Positions 34,568 to 46,152 of a DNA stretch of 64,000 nt are shown here, one piece after another (within the stretch, counting starts at the first letter, position 1; each line of letters starts with the position of its first letter). The position numbers and the translations under genes were made by a program. Source of the DNA: Chalara sp. BL73 (taxonomy: Eukaryota > Ascomycota > Leotiomycetes > Helotiales); the NCBI GenBank assembly GCA_918026815.1, contig CAKJVC010000146.1, positions 62,001 through 126,000 of the forward strand, in the 5' to 3' direction. The notes beneath the pieces were generated by a model. The model made no database searches and was not told the origin of the DNA. It saw nothing but the letters and a program-made list of their open reading frames with translations.

Positions 34568-37357
34568 CTACTTCCATTCATGATGCATAACTTCCTTATA
34601 CTGATCCTTCGATTTTATTGGCACAGTAATGGCATTTCTTAGTTTCCATCCCATTGATTTAACTTCCATATTCCCTTCCTTCTCGAGTCTTTTCCATTCC
34701 TCATCTCGTTCCCAGGCTTCGCTGAGCATAACCTCGAAGGGCTTTTGAGGTTCCCAATTTTCGAAAATCTCATGGTCGTAGTATCTGAACTGTTTGAGCA
34801 CTGGCAACCATGCTCGAAAACGATTACGGTAGTCAGAAACCTTCCAGAGCCTCGGCCATTGGTTCGTGCCAGCAAGCTTCTTCGCCGCTACACTTGGCCT
34901 CCTCGACTGTGGCAGTAGCTTATCTGTCCGTAATGATGAAACATCGGGAGAAGGCGCTGTCGTTCGCTCAACCTTAGATATAGCAGATACGCCACACTTC
35001 TCTGCGGGAGATCCTACAACTGTTTCCTGCCTTGGGATGCGCTCAGCAGATGCTGGATGCCTGTAGACGCTTGTTTCAGGTTCTGGATGTGCTTGCTGTT
35101 TTATGTGGCCTTGAGAAAGGCCCCAGGGCTCATCAGAGCTAGGCACGGACGTGATTTGGCCGTATTGGTCATAATTCTGGGGTCCCACTCCCCTCCCATA
35201 AGCTTTCTCGTTACGACTAAAGTTGAGAAGCGAGATGTCTCTGTATTCCATGAGAGCCTTGCTGCTGATGGGCGGTTCTGACTCTTCCACACCGCCTACA
35301 AGCCGTGCTCCAGGATGATTAAAGCAATTATCAAAACCGTAAACGAAGAACCCAGCGGAATGATACCACGGCGCCCTTTGAGATTCACCTGGCCGGAACC
35401 CCAGGCAAGAATTCTTCAAGCTTTCAAAGACTCGAATCCTCATCAAAGGAGTCGTAGAAGCATTTAAGCATGCATATCTCCACACAACCTTAGCAAGGTT
35501 ATAGCGTCGCCCTCTCCACGCCATCTCAAAGAGGAATTGATAGGTCAATTGATCAGGTACAAATCCACGTGGACCAAAGGAAGGCGGAAGACTTCGCAGT
35601 AGTTCGAGAGCACCAGCGATATTGCGCATAATTTTGCAATGATTGAGTACTGTGTTGACCGAAACAGCATCTGTTCGGACCGCTCGACCATTCATAACAA
35701 ACATGAAATCCCAGCACCGGGATATCAGCCCACGAGAACCTACGGCCTGTAAGACATGGTTTCCACTAACTGTCGTAAGCCACCAAGGTCCGTAGCGCGT
35801 GTCCATATGACTGATAAATTCATCCTGGCTCTGGCCCTTCCTCAAAGAGTACTCAATCTCGAAAGGGGTGAGCTTCTCGGCGACCGATTCAATGTTTTGA
35901 ATTAGACGTAAATAACCTCTCTCCTTCATTGCATTCAATATGTGGACCTTGATCCGTGGATCTCGGACTGCCACAATAAATGCAGCCCAGGTCTTCCCAT
36001 TAGGCATGACACCTCTTTTGAGCATCATATGAGTGATGAAATGAAAGTTGTGGAGATCATGAAGTTTTGCAGCTTGTTCTAACATGATATTGAATGTTTC
36101 TACACTCATAGTCACATTTGATAGCTCCATGCGAGCAAACAGCATTCTGAGGACATTTATTTGATTAGACCTAGCGCAATATCTTAAGGCTATGTTGAAG
36201 GCCGCACGAGATAATGACGATTCATACTTAGGGTCGTGGAAAGCATCCTTTAATCTCTCAACGACCGAAAAGATATGGTGCTTGGCTTTCCCATACAGCA
36301 TGCAATGTAAATGATTTGTCATTGGCACGTTCGTGAGATGCGTGATGTAATCGAAGAACTTGATCGATTTCTCGTCTGTGAAATTTGGCTTTGGGACTTT
36401 ATCGATACTTGTTGCTGGAAAGGAGACTCGACGTCCTGACACAAAATATTGTAGTGAGTTGTCGCAGCCCTTCGTCGGAACCTCATCGTGACTGAGAAGT
36501 GCGAGCGGATTGATCCCCGGTATACTGATGCTTCTCCACCAAGATAACAATTCTTGGGATCGAGGTCTCAGAGCTGACTTCGGGGCAGCTTGCAATATCT
36601 CGTATACGGTTCTGTGAATTGCGGTCTCGGTACCAGAAAGAAAGAAGCGTCTATACTCGATATTGTCACCATCGTGACCATCTAAGTCAATAGACACCCC
36701 GTGTTTTTCCGAAATCTCCCAGACAGTGTCGTCAATTGCATGCATCAACCTCATGTATTCAACTTGAGGTACCGATATCTCAACCGCTCTTACGAGCCAT
36801 TGTTCATTTTTTGGCATTGTATCGGATAATGCTGCGAGAATCTCGCGCCAGTCAGGCTCCCATGAGCCTGTCATTTCTCTCTTACTGTCTTTATAGGCTA
36901 CTCGAACATTGTTTGCTCGTTCAATTTCGTTGCTCCTAGCGTCCATTGTGTTGATTATCCTCCGTACTTGTGCTTCTGAGGAGCGCGTAGGACTACTGAT
37001 TCGTCGGAAAGGTTTCCAGAGTGTCTTGCTCTCAATTCTCCTAATATTTCCAGAAACGAACCTGCTGCCATCTTGCCCATTTTGTCCTTCGTCTGTACTG
37101 TTAACGTCTAGGCTTCGCTCAAAGAAGCCTGGTTTCTGATCGTCTTTCTGAAGCTTTTCTATTATCTGATGTAGATCGTGTTTCGATGCATCTTCGACTT
37201 CGAAGTCGAAACTGGGCTGGCTTTGAGGCTTTGCAGAGCTTGAAGAATTTCTGAGCCACTGTGGGTAAAGAAAGAGAAGAGGATCCCTGGGAGTCGAGGC
37301 TAGACTAGCAATGACTGCGACCCTGCCTCGTTTTGCTAGACGACTTCCCAGGGACAT
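34568..37357 (-). CDS. PPR-like mitochondrial protein
   Basis: Single uninterrupted exon, 929 residues. The N terminus (MSLGSRLAKRGRVAVIASLASTP) is basic and amphipathic, a likely mitochondrial presequence. The middle (about 380-650) contains degenerate helical hairpins of the pentatricopeptide type, for example NIALRYCARSNQINVLRMLFARMELSNVTMSVETFNIMLEQAAK and DAVSVNTVLNHCKIMRNIAGALELLRSLP. These suggest a role in mitochondrial RNA metabolism or translation, which is an inference. The C-terminal 200 residues are Pro/Ser-rich and then Trp-rich. I do not recognise a named orthologue. Confidence 0.8.
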   Translation of the reverse strand: MSLGSRLAKRGRVAVIASLASTPRDPLLFLYPQWLRNSSSSAKPQSQPSFDFEVEDASKHDLHQIIEKLQKDDQKPGFFERSLDVNSTDEGQNGQDGSRFVSGNIRRIESKTLWKPFRRISSPTRSSEAQVRRIINTMDARSNEIERANNVRVAYKDSKREMTGSWEPDWREILAALSDTMPKNEQWLVRAVEISVPQVEYMRLMHAIDDTVWEISEKHGVSIDLDGHDGDNIEYRRFFLSGTETAIHRTVYEILQAAPKSALRPRSQELLSWWRSISIPGINPLALLSHDEVPTKGCDNSLQYFVSGRRVSFPATSIDKVPKPNFTDEKSIKFFDYITHLTNVPMTNHLHCMLYGKAKHHIFSVVERLKDAFHDPKYESSLSRAAFNIALRYCARSNQINVLRMLFARMELSNVTMSVETFNIMLEQAAKLHDLHNFHFITHMMLKRGVMPNGKTWAAFIVAVRDPRIKVHILNAMKERGYLRLIQNIESVAEKLTPFEIEYSLRKGQSQDEFISHMDTRYGPWWLTTVSGNHVLQAVGSRGLISRCWDFMFVMNGRAVRTDAVSVNTVLNHCKIMRNIAGALELLRSLPPSFGPRGFVPDQLTYQFLFEMAWRGRRYNLAKVVWRYACLNASTTPLMRIRVFESLKNSCLGFRPGESQRAPWYHSAGFFVYGFDNCFNHPGARLVGGVEESEPPISSKALMEYRDISLLNFSRNEKAYGRGVGPQNYDQYGQITSVPSSDEPWGLSQGHIKQQAHPEPETSVYRHPASAERIPRQETVVGSPAEKCGVSAISKVERTTAPSPDVSSLRTDKLLPQSRRPSVAAKKLAGTNQWPRLWKVSDYRNRFRAWLPVLKQFRYYDHEIFENWEPQKPFEVMLSEAWERDEEWKRLEKEGNMEVKSMGWKLRNAITVPIKSKDQYKEVMHHEWK

Positions 37358-37854
37358 TCGCTATAATGTTGTCATTGCTGTTTGTTGCACCTTGTCAGTT
37401 CTGCTTTCGTCAAGTTTTGCGCAAAAAGAGTCTAGAGGCTTCGCAAGGAAAAATATACTATCCCTGTCCAAACTATCATCACGTGATAACAGACGGCTAA
37501 CTATGTAGTCATGATGAAATGGGACACTGAAGCGTATCTACATTGTTATGTTGTTTTTCGGTGTGTAATTCCTATACCTTATGGGTGAAAATGGAGTTGG
37601 CGCGTTCTACTAGGGATTATAGCAGCTTGAAACAAATCCTAGAGACATTTTCAATACTTATTGATACTTTCTTATCAGTCCCCTAGATCTAGATAATAGG
37701 TAAAACACCTGCATCTTCACGGGCAGGAGAAGGTACAGAGGGTTTGTGGTATCTATACTGATCGATGACAAGTAATTATCCTTTAGAGATGATTATACCT
37801 TGCCCACAAAAGCTCATGCAATGAGGCGCTTCCCATAGCTACCATGTCCATTTA
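37358..37854. other. Intergenic region upstream of the PPR-like gene
   Basis: Promoter of the PPR-like gene and 3' flank of the DysF-domain gene. No coding feature. Confidence 0.5.
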
Positions 37855-39300
37855 TTACTCGATAGCCTTTTCTTTACCTCTCTCAGAAAAGACTGGATTT
37901 GCTCGTCCACTCAGTTCGCCTTCATCACAGTCACCTTTACCAGGAAGTTTTCTGTCTGTGACAACGTCCCTCGGCCCAGAATCATCGACGCCGGACCAAC
38001 CGTCGCCCCATCCTTGCGTTTTATCGACAGCACCTTTTGTCTCACCACTCCCAGCCATATCTTTCACGTCACTCCAGAATTCAAGCCTCCTGACTTCGGC
38101 GTCTGCGCGTTTCGAGGCTTCTTCAAGACTCTCCAGCCTCCTCTTTCCCGCCAAATCTGGTTCTTTCCTCTTTTCAAGATTCTTGATGTGCTTGTCACTG
38201 GCCTCATCTAATATCTTCAGTAGATGCGTCAATAGCAGCCGACGTGATTCCTGGAATATCAACGAATGCATTATATCAGCCATCCGATCCCGGATATAAT
38301 AGAGCTCGTCCCCACTATTTGCGATGAAGTTCTCCACCGCCTCCATCTTTTCTCTGTCAATCCGAGCTGCCTTCAGAGCAATCATCAAGTGCGGAATATC
38401 AACAATTTTCTCAGCAGCACGAACCTCTCCCAAACGCTCCACTTGCTTAGATGAATGGGTCAGACCGTACCTGCTCCTGTTGACGTCATTTATTGTCGAA
38501 TGACGGCTTATGCTCTTGTTGGTGGGAGGATATAACGAGTAATACTCGGATGGTAGAACATCTATTTCTTCAATGCGATGATGAATATGCCTTTTGACCC
38601 GTTTGCGCACCCATGCTCGTCGCCGTACGAAAGAATTCCACCACGATGGCCCGTGCCAGGAGAATGCCTTCGCGAACATAAAGGAATATTCCCACCCATC
38701 ATCATCCACGTCGTCAGAGCGATTGATAAACCAATCTTTCCATACCCATTCCCAAGTTGGGTCTGGCACCTGCGCATTCGTTATATTTGTAGCACTAGGC
38801 TTTTGAGCAACATTGGTCCATGGCGCTGGATCCAAGTTTCCAAGTGCTTTCCCTGAGAAAAGAGGCAGACATCCACAAAGAATGCCACCCCTCTGGTTCT
38901 CATATAATATGTCAATGGCTGCATCATCCCCACTGCCATTTCTCCCTGTTTCCAGGTTATTCTGTCCCCTTCCTCGATCTTCACCTAGTTGCGATTCACT
39001 AGGAAGGTCTGCATCCTTACTGATTTCTGTACTTTCCCCTAAATTATTGCCTTGATATTTAAAATGCCCGCTCTGAGCTATCGTCTTCTGGAGGGACGTA
39101 TTCTTTCGTAGAGTGGTATGACTGTTTTGCTGTGAAGGAGAGCTAGAAAGGCTGATTGGTGAGGCAGCTCGATCGCTAGTGATCTGGGTCTCGCACGATA
39201 CAGGTCTCTCAACAGTGTGGTCAATGAGGCTGATTTCGTGATCGTAGTCCGTAGGTTTTAGGGATGGGGGTCGGCGTGAAGAAGAATGCAAGATGGACAT
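37855..39300 (-). CDS. DysF (peroxin/ferlin) domain protein, mug65-like
   Basis: Single exon, 481 residues, ATG at 39300. Residues about 180-250 carry the DysF signature (TWEWVWKDWFINRSDDVDDDGWEYSFMFAKAFSWHGPSWWNSFVRRRAWVRKR), also seen in Pex23/Pex30-type peroxins, ferlins and the fission yeast meiotic gene mug65. The N-terminal 150 residues are Ser/Thr-rich and probably disordered. A helical charged segment follows the DysF repeat (AEKIVDIPHLMIALKAARIDREKMEAVENF). No membrane segment is evident, unlike peroxins, so the mug65-like group is more likely. The precise role is unknown. Confidence 0.82.
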   Translation of the reverse strand: MSILHSSSRRPPSLKPTDYDHEISLIDHTVERPVSCETQITSDRAASPISLSSSPSQQNSHTTLRKNTSLQKTIAQSGHFKYQGNNLGESTEISKDADLPSESQLGEDRGRGQNNLETGRNGSGDDAAIDILYENQRGGILCGCLPLFSGKALGNLDPAPWTNVAQKPSATNITNAQVPDPTWEWVWKDWFINRSDDVDDDGWEYSFMFAKAFSWHGPSWWNSFVRRRAWVRKRVKRHIHHRIEEIDVLPSEYYSLYPPTNKSISRHSTINDVNRSRYGLTHSSKQVERLGEVRAAEKIVDIPHLMIALKAARIDREKMEAVENFIANSGDELYYIRDRMADIMHSLIFQESRRLLLTHLLKILDEASDKHIKNLEKRKEPDLAGKRRLESLEEASKRADAEVRRLEFWSDVKDMAGSGETKGAVDKTQGWGDGWSGVDDSGPRDVVTDRKLPGKGDCDEGELSGRANPVFSERGKEKAIE

Positions 39301-40285
39301 TTCTCTAGGCTAAGGACATCGCTGCAAAACAGCTTCACAAGCCGTTAGAGCCGCAATGGCAAAACCTGGTATTTAGGCGGCTTGCGCAGATTGCGAGAAC
39401 AACCAGCCCGAGCAGAAACGTACACGACGAGGAACTGGAGTGCATAAGCGCTCGTAATTCAAAAGTAAATTAAGAAGAAACAAGATCAGGCACGTTCATG
39501 TCCTGGTAGCACGCTGAAAAAAAATTATGATAGATAGGCAGTGCGTCAGGAGTGGAGGTGATGCTGGTGGTGAGGTAGTTAAGTTACTTGGACCTGGGCC
39601 TGGGCTACGAATGGGGTAAGTAGGCTTCCAAATAACGATCCCTGGTACACAATCTCCTTTTTGTTTAACCTTTTTTTATTGCGAACACATGCATTAAAGA
39701 AGAAGTTGATGAATTCGATGTGCCACGTCTGCGTCACAATGAAGCTCTAGTGTTGTTGCTTCCATAAATATAGTATTTGCCCAAGCTAAGGTGCCCCAGC
39801 TCTTCATCAGGTGCTTACAAGTGCATTCCGCAAATGACGCCGCCAGACAAGGGCCAAGCCGCAAGGCTTTATCTAGGAAGGTAGACAAAGAACATAATGT
39901 AACGAACGTATTGTAACTACGATGTAAATAATCTATCAAAATCATGAATTTTCTTATTCCATCCCATAAAAATAACAGAGAAGCTGTTCCGCCCCATTAA
40001 ATTTAGGCGTGGTTTTTCAGTGACGTCATGTATATCGCTTTTGTCGCTTCCCCTCCCCAGCGGCTGCGATAACCCAATGCGACCCCGACCTCCCCCTCCA
40101 GACGTGAACCAATAAGTCTCATTTCTCTGCGCTTGCTCCAACCTCGAGCATTTCCGTCTCGTCTCTTTGCTCGTACCACTTACTCACTGGAAAGTTCTCA
40201 ACTTCAATCTTGCATCTTGCCCTTCTATTCAGGCTCAAGAACACACTCTTCGTTCCTCCTCACCACACAACCCCCTAACATTACA
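39301..40285. other. Upstream region with CRE and CCAAT elements
   Basis: About 1 kb between divergent genes. A perfect CRE palindrome TGACGTCA lies at 40021-40028 and a CCAAT box at 40109-40113, both upstream of the small gene that starts at 40286. Open frames here (39694-40141, minus) are not supported. Confidence 0.5.
40021..40028. promoter_or_regulatory. CRE/ATF palindrome TGACGTCA
   Basis: Exact eight-base CREB/ATF-class bZIP site, 258 bases upstream of the small stress-type gene. Binding is inferred from the consensus alone. Confidence 0.45.
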
Positions 40286-40788
40286 ATGGCGCAACCAAAA
40301 TCCAGACTTCCTCTTGTCCTTGGCCTGACTGCCGCGGGCGGGGTCGGTTATTATCTCTATAGTGCCGGTGGAAGCCCAAAGGTTGCAGAGAAGCAGTTTG
40401 AGAGTAACTAACTAAGCCCCTCTACTGCTGGCCACACAGCTTGCTAATCGACGATCTACAGGTGATCTCGCTCGTGCCTCAGCAAAGGTCAAGTCTGAAA
40501 TCCCAGGTCGCAGTAAAGAGGCTCAGAAGGAGGGTGAGAAGTGGGCATCGGAGGCTGGCGCAAAGCTTGACAGTGCTGTAGGTGCTCTTCCATCATTTTT
40601 GCCTTGACAAACGAGAGATTAACCAGTGTCAGGCCGACAAAGCCCGTGCGGAGTTGGCTAGAGTCGAACAATATGGCAAAGATGCAAAAGTAGACGCATT
40701 AAAGAAGATTGATGCCGCGGATAGAAAGATCGAGACCGAAGCTGCCAAAGCCAAGAGCGGTATTTCATCGTGGTTCGGCGGAAAGTAG
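40286..40788 (+). CDS. Small calcofluor-white-hypersensitive-type protein
   Basis: Three exons, join(40286..40403, 40462..40577, 40633..40788), give 129 residues. It starts MAQPKSRLPLVLGLTAAGGVGYYLYSAGG, one short membrane segment with glycine-rich packing, followed by an Ala/Lys/Glu-rich amphipathic helix (SAKVKSEIPGRSKEAQKEGEKWASEAGAKLDSA, then ADKARAELARVEQYG). This layout is that of fungal proteins annotated as calcofluor white hypersensitive protein, probably mitochondrial; the mechanism is unknown. The start is the ATG in ACAATGGC; an in-frame extension to 40133 exists but looks like 5' UTR. Confidence 0.78.
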
Positions 40789-41565
40789 ATCTAGGATGTG
40801 CATCAGCTGGGGGGGGGGGGGGGACGGAGCAAATATTTTTCGGTAACCAGAGTGTATGATATCAAACAAACGCTGCACTGAGAATTCTCAGACTGCCTCT
40901 TCTGTAGAATGACTATAAACCGGGGGGGGGGGGCTATGTTTCAAGGTATTTCACTCTCGTGTTAGCTGCTTCGTATGCACTGGCGGTTATGGCCCTTTAT
41001 ACTTTGAGCGCTCTCAAAAATTGGATCGTGCGCCAGAAGCCACAGTTGACTCATATTGTACTTTGCAACAGTCTCACTTGGTAAAGTCTTGCCCCAACTG
41101 GACGAGGCTGGGTGTACCTTAATCTGCATGAGCAATTTGACACGAGCTTTTCTAAGTAAACCTCAATCTCAAGCTTGAGGATGAATGCGCAATCTTTAGG
41201 AAGGCTCTAAGATTCAAGCTGATAACTATATATGGTATGGAAAGAAAACTTAAAAATAAGACAATAAATCGAAGTATTCAGTGTGATTTCTGCTACTTCC
41301 ATTCCGTCAACAACCCAATGGGTCTCGGACAACCAATCCTTAATTATCTAAATGATTACTCACTCATATGCATCTCAATTCAATCTCCCTGACCGTCTTG
41401 TTTACTAAGTTGCCAGACTCCACGAAGGTTCAGCCGTAGAGGAACATTATATCACGTGACTTTATGTTAGACGAGCCAATTTGCTAGAGAAGAGCCAACG
41501 ATAGAGACACCAACCAAGAGTGTCCGCAGCACTTCATATGCAAGATAATATGCAAACCAGAGAAC
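40789..41565. other. Intergenic region with two poly-G runs
   Basis: Contains G runs of 15 (40809-40823) and 12 (40922-40933) in the 3' flank of the preceding gene. Nothing else was recognised before the SPF45-like start. Confidence 0.6.
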
Positions 41566-43300
41566 ATGTCAGAATCTTCAACGCCCAACCCTTCGCATCG
41601 AAATACAGGTCTCTCGCTTTACGCCAACCTACTTGACCCATCCGCCACTACGGCGCCAGGCACTATCTCAAAAGGACCAATCCTGAAGACGACAGATGTA
41701 TTGGAGGATTCTTCGACCAAGAAGCATCAGATAGATGCAGGTAAGTGGCGATTATGAGCTAGATGAACTTTTCGACCATTAATTTTCAGTCGTAAAACAG
41801 CTACTCTACGATTTCAGCCTACGAAACGACCGTTGCTCACACAGAAAGCAAAGAACAAACCAGCCCTTTCGAGGCCTGTAATTTCAGATAGCACATCGAA
41901 GTTCACTCTACCCATGGATGGCTCTCCGGCACCTAACGCAAATTTGGTGAGGACAGGTGCAAGGAGTACATTGGCGGATTGGGCAGATTCCAATGTCAAT
42001 GAATTCTATGGTACAGGTGAGAAAAGACAGAGAGGAGGTCGGAAACGAAGAAAGAAAAACAAGGAAGAGTACGTAGCTGCACAAAATTGGGATGACATCT
42101 ACGATCCAAGTCGTCCCAATAGCTACGAGGAATACAGACATAGTGACGAAAAAATCCGAGAAGTCACGGAGTGGAAAGACAGACTATATGCACACAGAAA
42201 GGCACGAAACGCCCCTAGTGAGGATGACAGCGACGAGGAAGAATATCGCCCGCTTATGAGCAGTGAGATTCCCCTCTCTCATGTTAATGATTTGGATGTA
42301 CTGATAAGAGTAAAGACCAGTTCGCACCGCCCCCGAATTACTCCTTTGCACCTCCGCCAATGGACCCATCTATTCACGAAAAATCGAACTTGAAGGATAA
42401 TAATCATTCTACGTCTAAGAGTCCCATTCTTCATCCCACACAACGCGAATTAGTGCCAAGAGAGGCTTCTCTGGCGGCATCAATATCCCGTGCACCCGTA
42501 AGGTACAATTTGCCCCCTCCGCCGGAAGAGATCCCAAGCTCTGAGGCAGAATTGGAAAAGGCTTTAGCGGCGGAACCAGACGGTGATAGCGGTGATCTTG
42601 CTGGGCCTGGTAGTGAAAAAACAATGGATGAGCCAAGATCCCTTCGGCCTGGCCAAAAGGGCTTTGCACAGCGACTTATGTCCAAATACGGTTGGAGCAA
42701 GGGAAAAGGCCTTGGTGCTGATGGCACAGGAATTATCAATGCTCTCAGTGTGCAGGTGGAAAAGAGAAAAAAGAAATCTGATGCTGAAGGTGGCGGATAT
42801 CGAGAGCCTGGCGGGAGGGGAAAGATCGTTGGAGGAAGAAAGAATGTGCCTGAGAATAGTTCAGATACTGGCAAGTTCGGAGCTATGTCTGAGGTTATTG
42901 TTCTTACAGGAATAGTTGACGGTATGGACCTTGACGAGGAGGTCGACGGCTCTGGAGACGGAGGCTTGATGCAGGAGATTGGCGACGAGTGTGCAGAAAA
43001 GGTTTGTCATCTTGAGGAGCTTCTCGGGAAGGCTGTGCGCTTACTTCATTTAGTACGGTCGAGTAGAACGAGTCTACATCGACAAGCATGGATCAGGCTC
43101 TGCGAAGGTCTTCGTTAAATTTACGAGCCAACTTTCTGCATTAAGAGTATGCATCCCATGCCTTTTTTTTTTTTTTTTTTTTGGATATTGTACTGAATTC
43201 AAAGGCTGTAAACGCTCTAGAAGGTCGGGTCTTCAACGGCAACACAATATCGGCTCTATTTTATGACCTAGAAGTATTTGAGAAAGGGATTTACGAATAG
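41566..43300 (+). CDS. SPF45/RBM17-like splicing factor (G-patch + UHM)
   Basis: Five exons, join(41566..41740, 41801..42262, 42316..43001, 43054..43146, 43205..43300), give 503 residues. Near the N terminus is LSLYANLLDPS and then DAATLRFQPTKRP, as in SPF45. A G-patch (GFAQRLMSKYGWSKGKGLGADGTGI) lies at about 318-345. The last three exons form an RRM of the UHM class (VIVLTGIVDGMD, YGRVERVYIDKHGSGSAKVFVKFTSQLSALRAVNALEGRVFNGNTISALFYD). SPF45 acts in alternative 3' splice-site choice and DNA-damage tolerance. Intron 4 carries a 20-base T tract. The acceptor at 41800 was chosen over a nearer TTTCAG because only it restores frame. Confidence 0.88.
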
Positions 43301-44204
43301 CCAAGCCGTCGTAAAAATGCATAACCAGGTTACGGGCATGTAGCACGATTATAAGGTTTCCATGATATGATGTGTTCATAATCATCTCACAACTTTCTCG
43401 CACCACCAAGTGAAGCACTTGATACCCATTTAAGTTAAAATGGCTTGCGTTGCGCCGTTCAATTGTAGCCGCGGTTCTCTTTGCATTTAGGGAAATGCTC
43501 CTTATCAAAGCCATGCATGGTGCAATTGTATGTCACTTCACGTTAAAAGTGGACATGTCACCGCCTATGATCAGGTCAACAAATACCCATCCACCCCACT
43601 GCGATTTCATTTCTCGGCCTGTTGACGTATTGTTGATTCTGCAGCCTGAAGTTTCGAGCATTCCCAAAATACACCAACAAGTGAGTATATTTAAACTTTG
43701 CTCCTGCAATTTATTGCGCCATAAAGCATTATGACTATGGAGACAACTTGGATTTATGGAAAGCATGACGCAGGCTATGCTTATATGCGACAGTTAGTAG
43801 CTTCTGCTCTCTATACGAAATGCTCATACGGTGCGGCTCACTGGTTCCCTGCGTTGCAATAATTGAATTGCATATCAGGTTTATCCGTGATAATCTATCT
43901 GTTGTCTGGAGCGACAATCAAAGCCTGAGTCTCATAGCCAGACGTTGATACGCAGCTTCCAATGTCACTAATAAGACCGAAATAATTCACCCACATGGCG
44001 TTTATTAATGCTAATAGGTCACGATATCAGATTTATGGAAGCATGAGACTAAACTATAGTGAGTTTGAAGAAACAAGGTCAAAACAAGATGGAGGACAAA
44101 GCTATATATTGCATATTTCATGCCTGGCTTGGCTTAGAATATTATATATTACCAATACAAGTTCTGCCAAAGAATACTGCATCCGTAATCTAATACATCT
44201 CAAC
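43301..44204. other. Convergent intergenic region
   Basis: About 900 bases between the 3' ends of the SPF45-like gene and the permease gene. AT-rich; open frames on both strands are short and overlapping. No feature supported. Confidence 0.5.
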
Positions 44205-46152
44205 CTAGAATGCCCATCCAAGAGTTAATCTGTACAATCTCTCCATCTTTGTTTCAGGGCCTCCTTTCTTGGCTGCTTGGGCCGCCAAGAACTCAGCCTC
44301 GTCTCTATCGATCCTGTCCTTCCCAGAATGCAGATCGGCTGTTGCGGACGGTATGGCTCTGCTCTTGGTCAAGAACATGTGGCCAAAGAACATAATGAAG
44401 TAGAGCGGGATGCCAAGATAGGTAGTGATAAACGTGTCCTTGTCAAAGACTGGAGTCTTTCCTTTTGCAGTGGTGATCTTGTAACAGAACAATGGGAACC
44501 CCTTAAAAAAGGCAATTAAGATAGAGAAGGCTAATGCACACCACGATCCAATCGTCCCAAATGGTGATTTGAAAGCTAACTCAGAATCCGGGATGCCTTG
44601 TGCCTTGCGTGCATTGACGAAACAAATATGCGTGATCAAGATGGAGATCCAAGTAAGCAGGCCAAACATAGTTACGAGGTTGACAAAGTATCCAAACACT
44701 TTATAAGAGTCTTGGTTAACCGAAAGGAACGCCAAAAGACCGAATGACGCAGAAAGGCCTAATGCGTAAATTGGTACACCACGGCTATCAGTTTTGGTGA
44801 ACAGTCGAGGGGCCTTTCCCTCATGAGCGAGGCCGTACAGTGTTCGGGAAGCGATGTAGAGATCCGAGTTGGATGCCGAGAAAACAAAGATCAAAATACA
44901 AGCATTCAGGATGTCGGGCAGAGCCTTGATACCTGCGATTTCGATGGCGACAACAAACGGAGAAGCTTTAGCGCTGCTGACGGTCTCCTTGTTAGCGTCT
45001 AGAAGCTTTTTGCTGTCGTATGGAACAAGCATGCCCAAAAGAAAGACAAGTACAACGTAGAACAGGAGGATGCGGTAGAATGTCATCTTGATGGCTCTTG
45101 GAATCACTCTTCGAGGGTTCTTTGCTTCGCCGACGGTTACACCAACAAGCTCAGTGCCAAGGTAGGCAAATACGGCGGTTGTAAAAGTCGACCAGACGGC
45201 AAGGAATCTTCCAGCAGCACCTTTGAGGATATATTCCTTAAAGGCACCCGGGTTCTCCCAGTACTCAAAACCTGTCGCGTGACCATTTGGTCCCCCTCCA
45301 CAGGCAAGGATCAAGCTGAGCAAGATAAGGGCGATGATAACTACGACCTTGATAGAGGAGAGGTAGAACTCAAACTCCCCGAAAACCCTTACACCAAAAT
45401 AGTTGATGGCTACAATCACCACGAGGAAAACCGCGATGAAAGCTCCCGGGTTCACTCTGTCACGTGACACCCAATACTGCAACACTAGCGAGGAAGCTGT
45501 GAGTTGATTGGGGGTGACGATGATGTACTACAACATGCAAGTCAGTAAAATCCGATTAGAAATGTTGGCGGTGCAGAAGAGCTCCTGCGAGGTTTGGAGG
45601 AAGTGTACCTTGAACCAGTAATTCCAACCGAGAGTAAAGCCCAAGGACGGGTGTGCAAAGCGGGTGGCGTAACCGGTAAAGCCAGAAGGCATCGGAAGCC
45701 AGCAAGCCATCTAGAGAAACGGTTTTTTAGCTTGTCTACACAAACACTGACTGGGTATGCATACCTCTCCCAGCGCACTCATGACCACGAAGCACAGTAG
45801 ACCAACAAGAGTGTAACCAATGAATAGCGGGGCTGGGCCGGCCTGGGCAAGAGCTTTACCACTTCATCCACGCAAAGAATTAGCATCTAGAGGATCAGGA
45901 GTACCAGAAAAGGGCGATTGAGGTCACTACTCACGTTCCAATGATCAATCCGGTTCCGATTGCACCACCAATCGCTATCATGGTGATTTGTCGCGAACCA
46001 AGTCCGCGGTGGAGGTGATGACCTGCCTCGTTGCCAGGCTCAGCCACATTGTGCACATCTTCAGGATATTCAGTTTTCAGATCATGTTGATAGTCGCCTT
46101 GTCGCTCTTGTGAAGAGGCTGAATCATTGTCAGAACGATTGATGGCAGCCAT
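44205..46152 (-). CDS. Amino-acid permease (YAT family, APC superfamily)
   Basis: Four exons, complement(45935..46152, 45765..45861, 45609..45710, 44205..45527), give 579 residues. The N-terminal cytosolic tail (about 55 residues, acidic) leads into RQITMIAIGGAIGTGLIIGTGKAL, the conserved first membrane helix of fungal AAPs. GEMACWLPMPSGFTGYATRFAHPSLGFTLGWNYWFKY and about ten further hydrophobic helices follow, 12 in total. FSASNSDLYIASRTLYGLA is another family hallmark. It is a proton-coupled plasma-membrane importer; specificity (general, basic, or proline/GABA) cannot be settled by eye. A 14-base G run lies 72 bases upstream of the ATG, in the 5' leader. Confidence 0.92.

Noticed and set aside
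39694..40141. Minus-strand frames between the DysF gene and the small gene at 40286
   Set aside because: No family resemblance, and they overlap the CRE and CCAAT promoter elements of the downstream gene.
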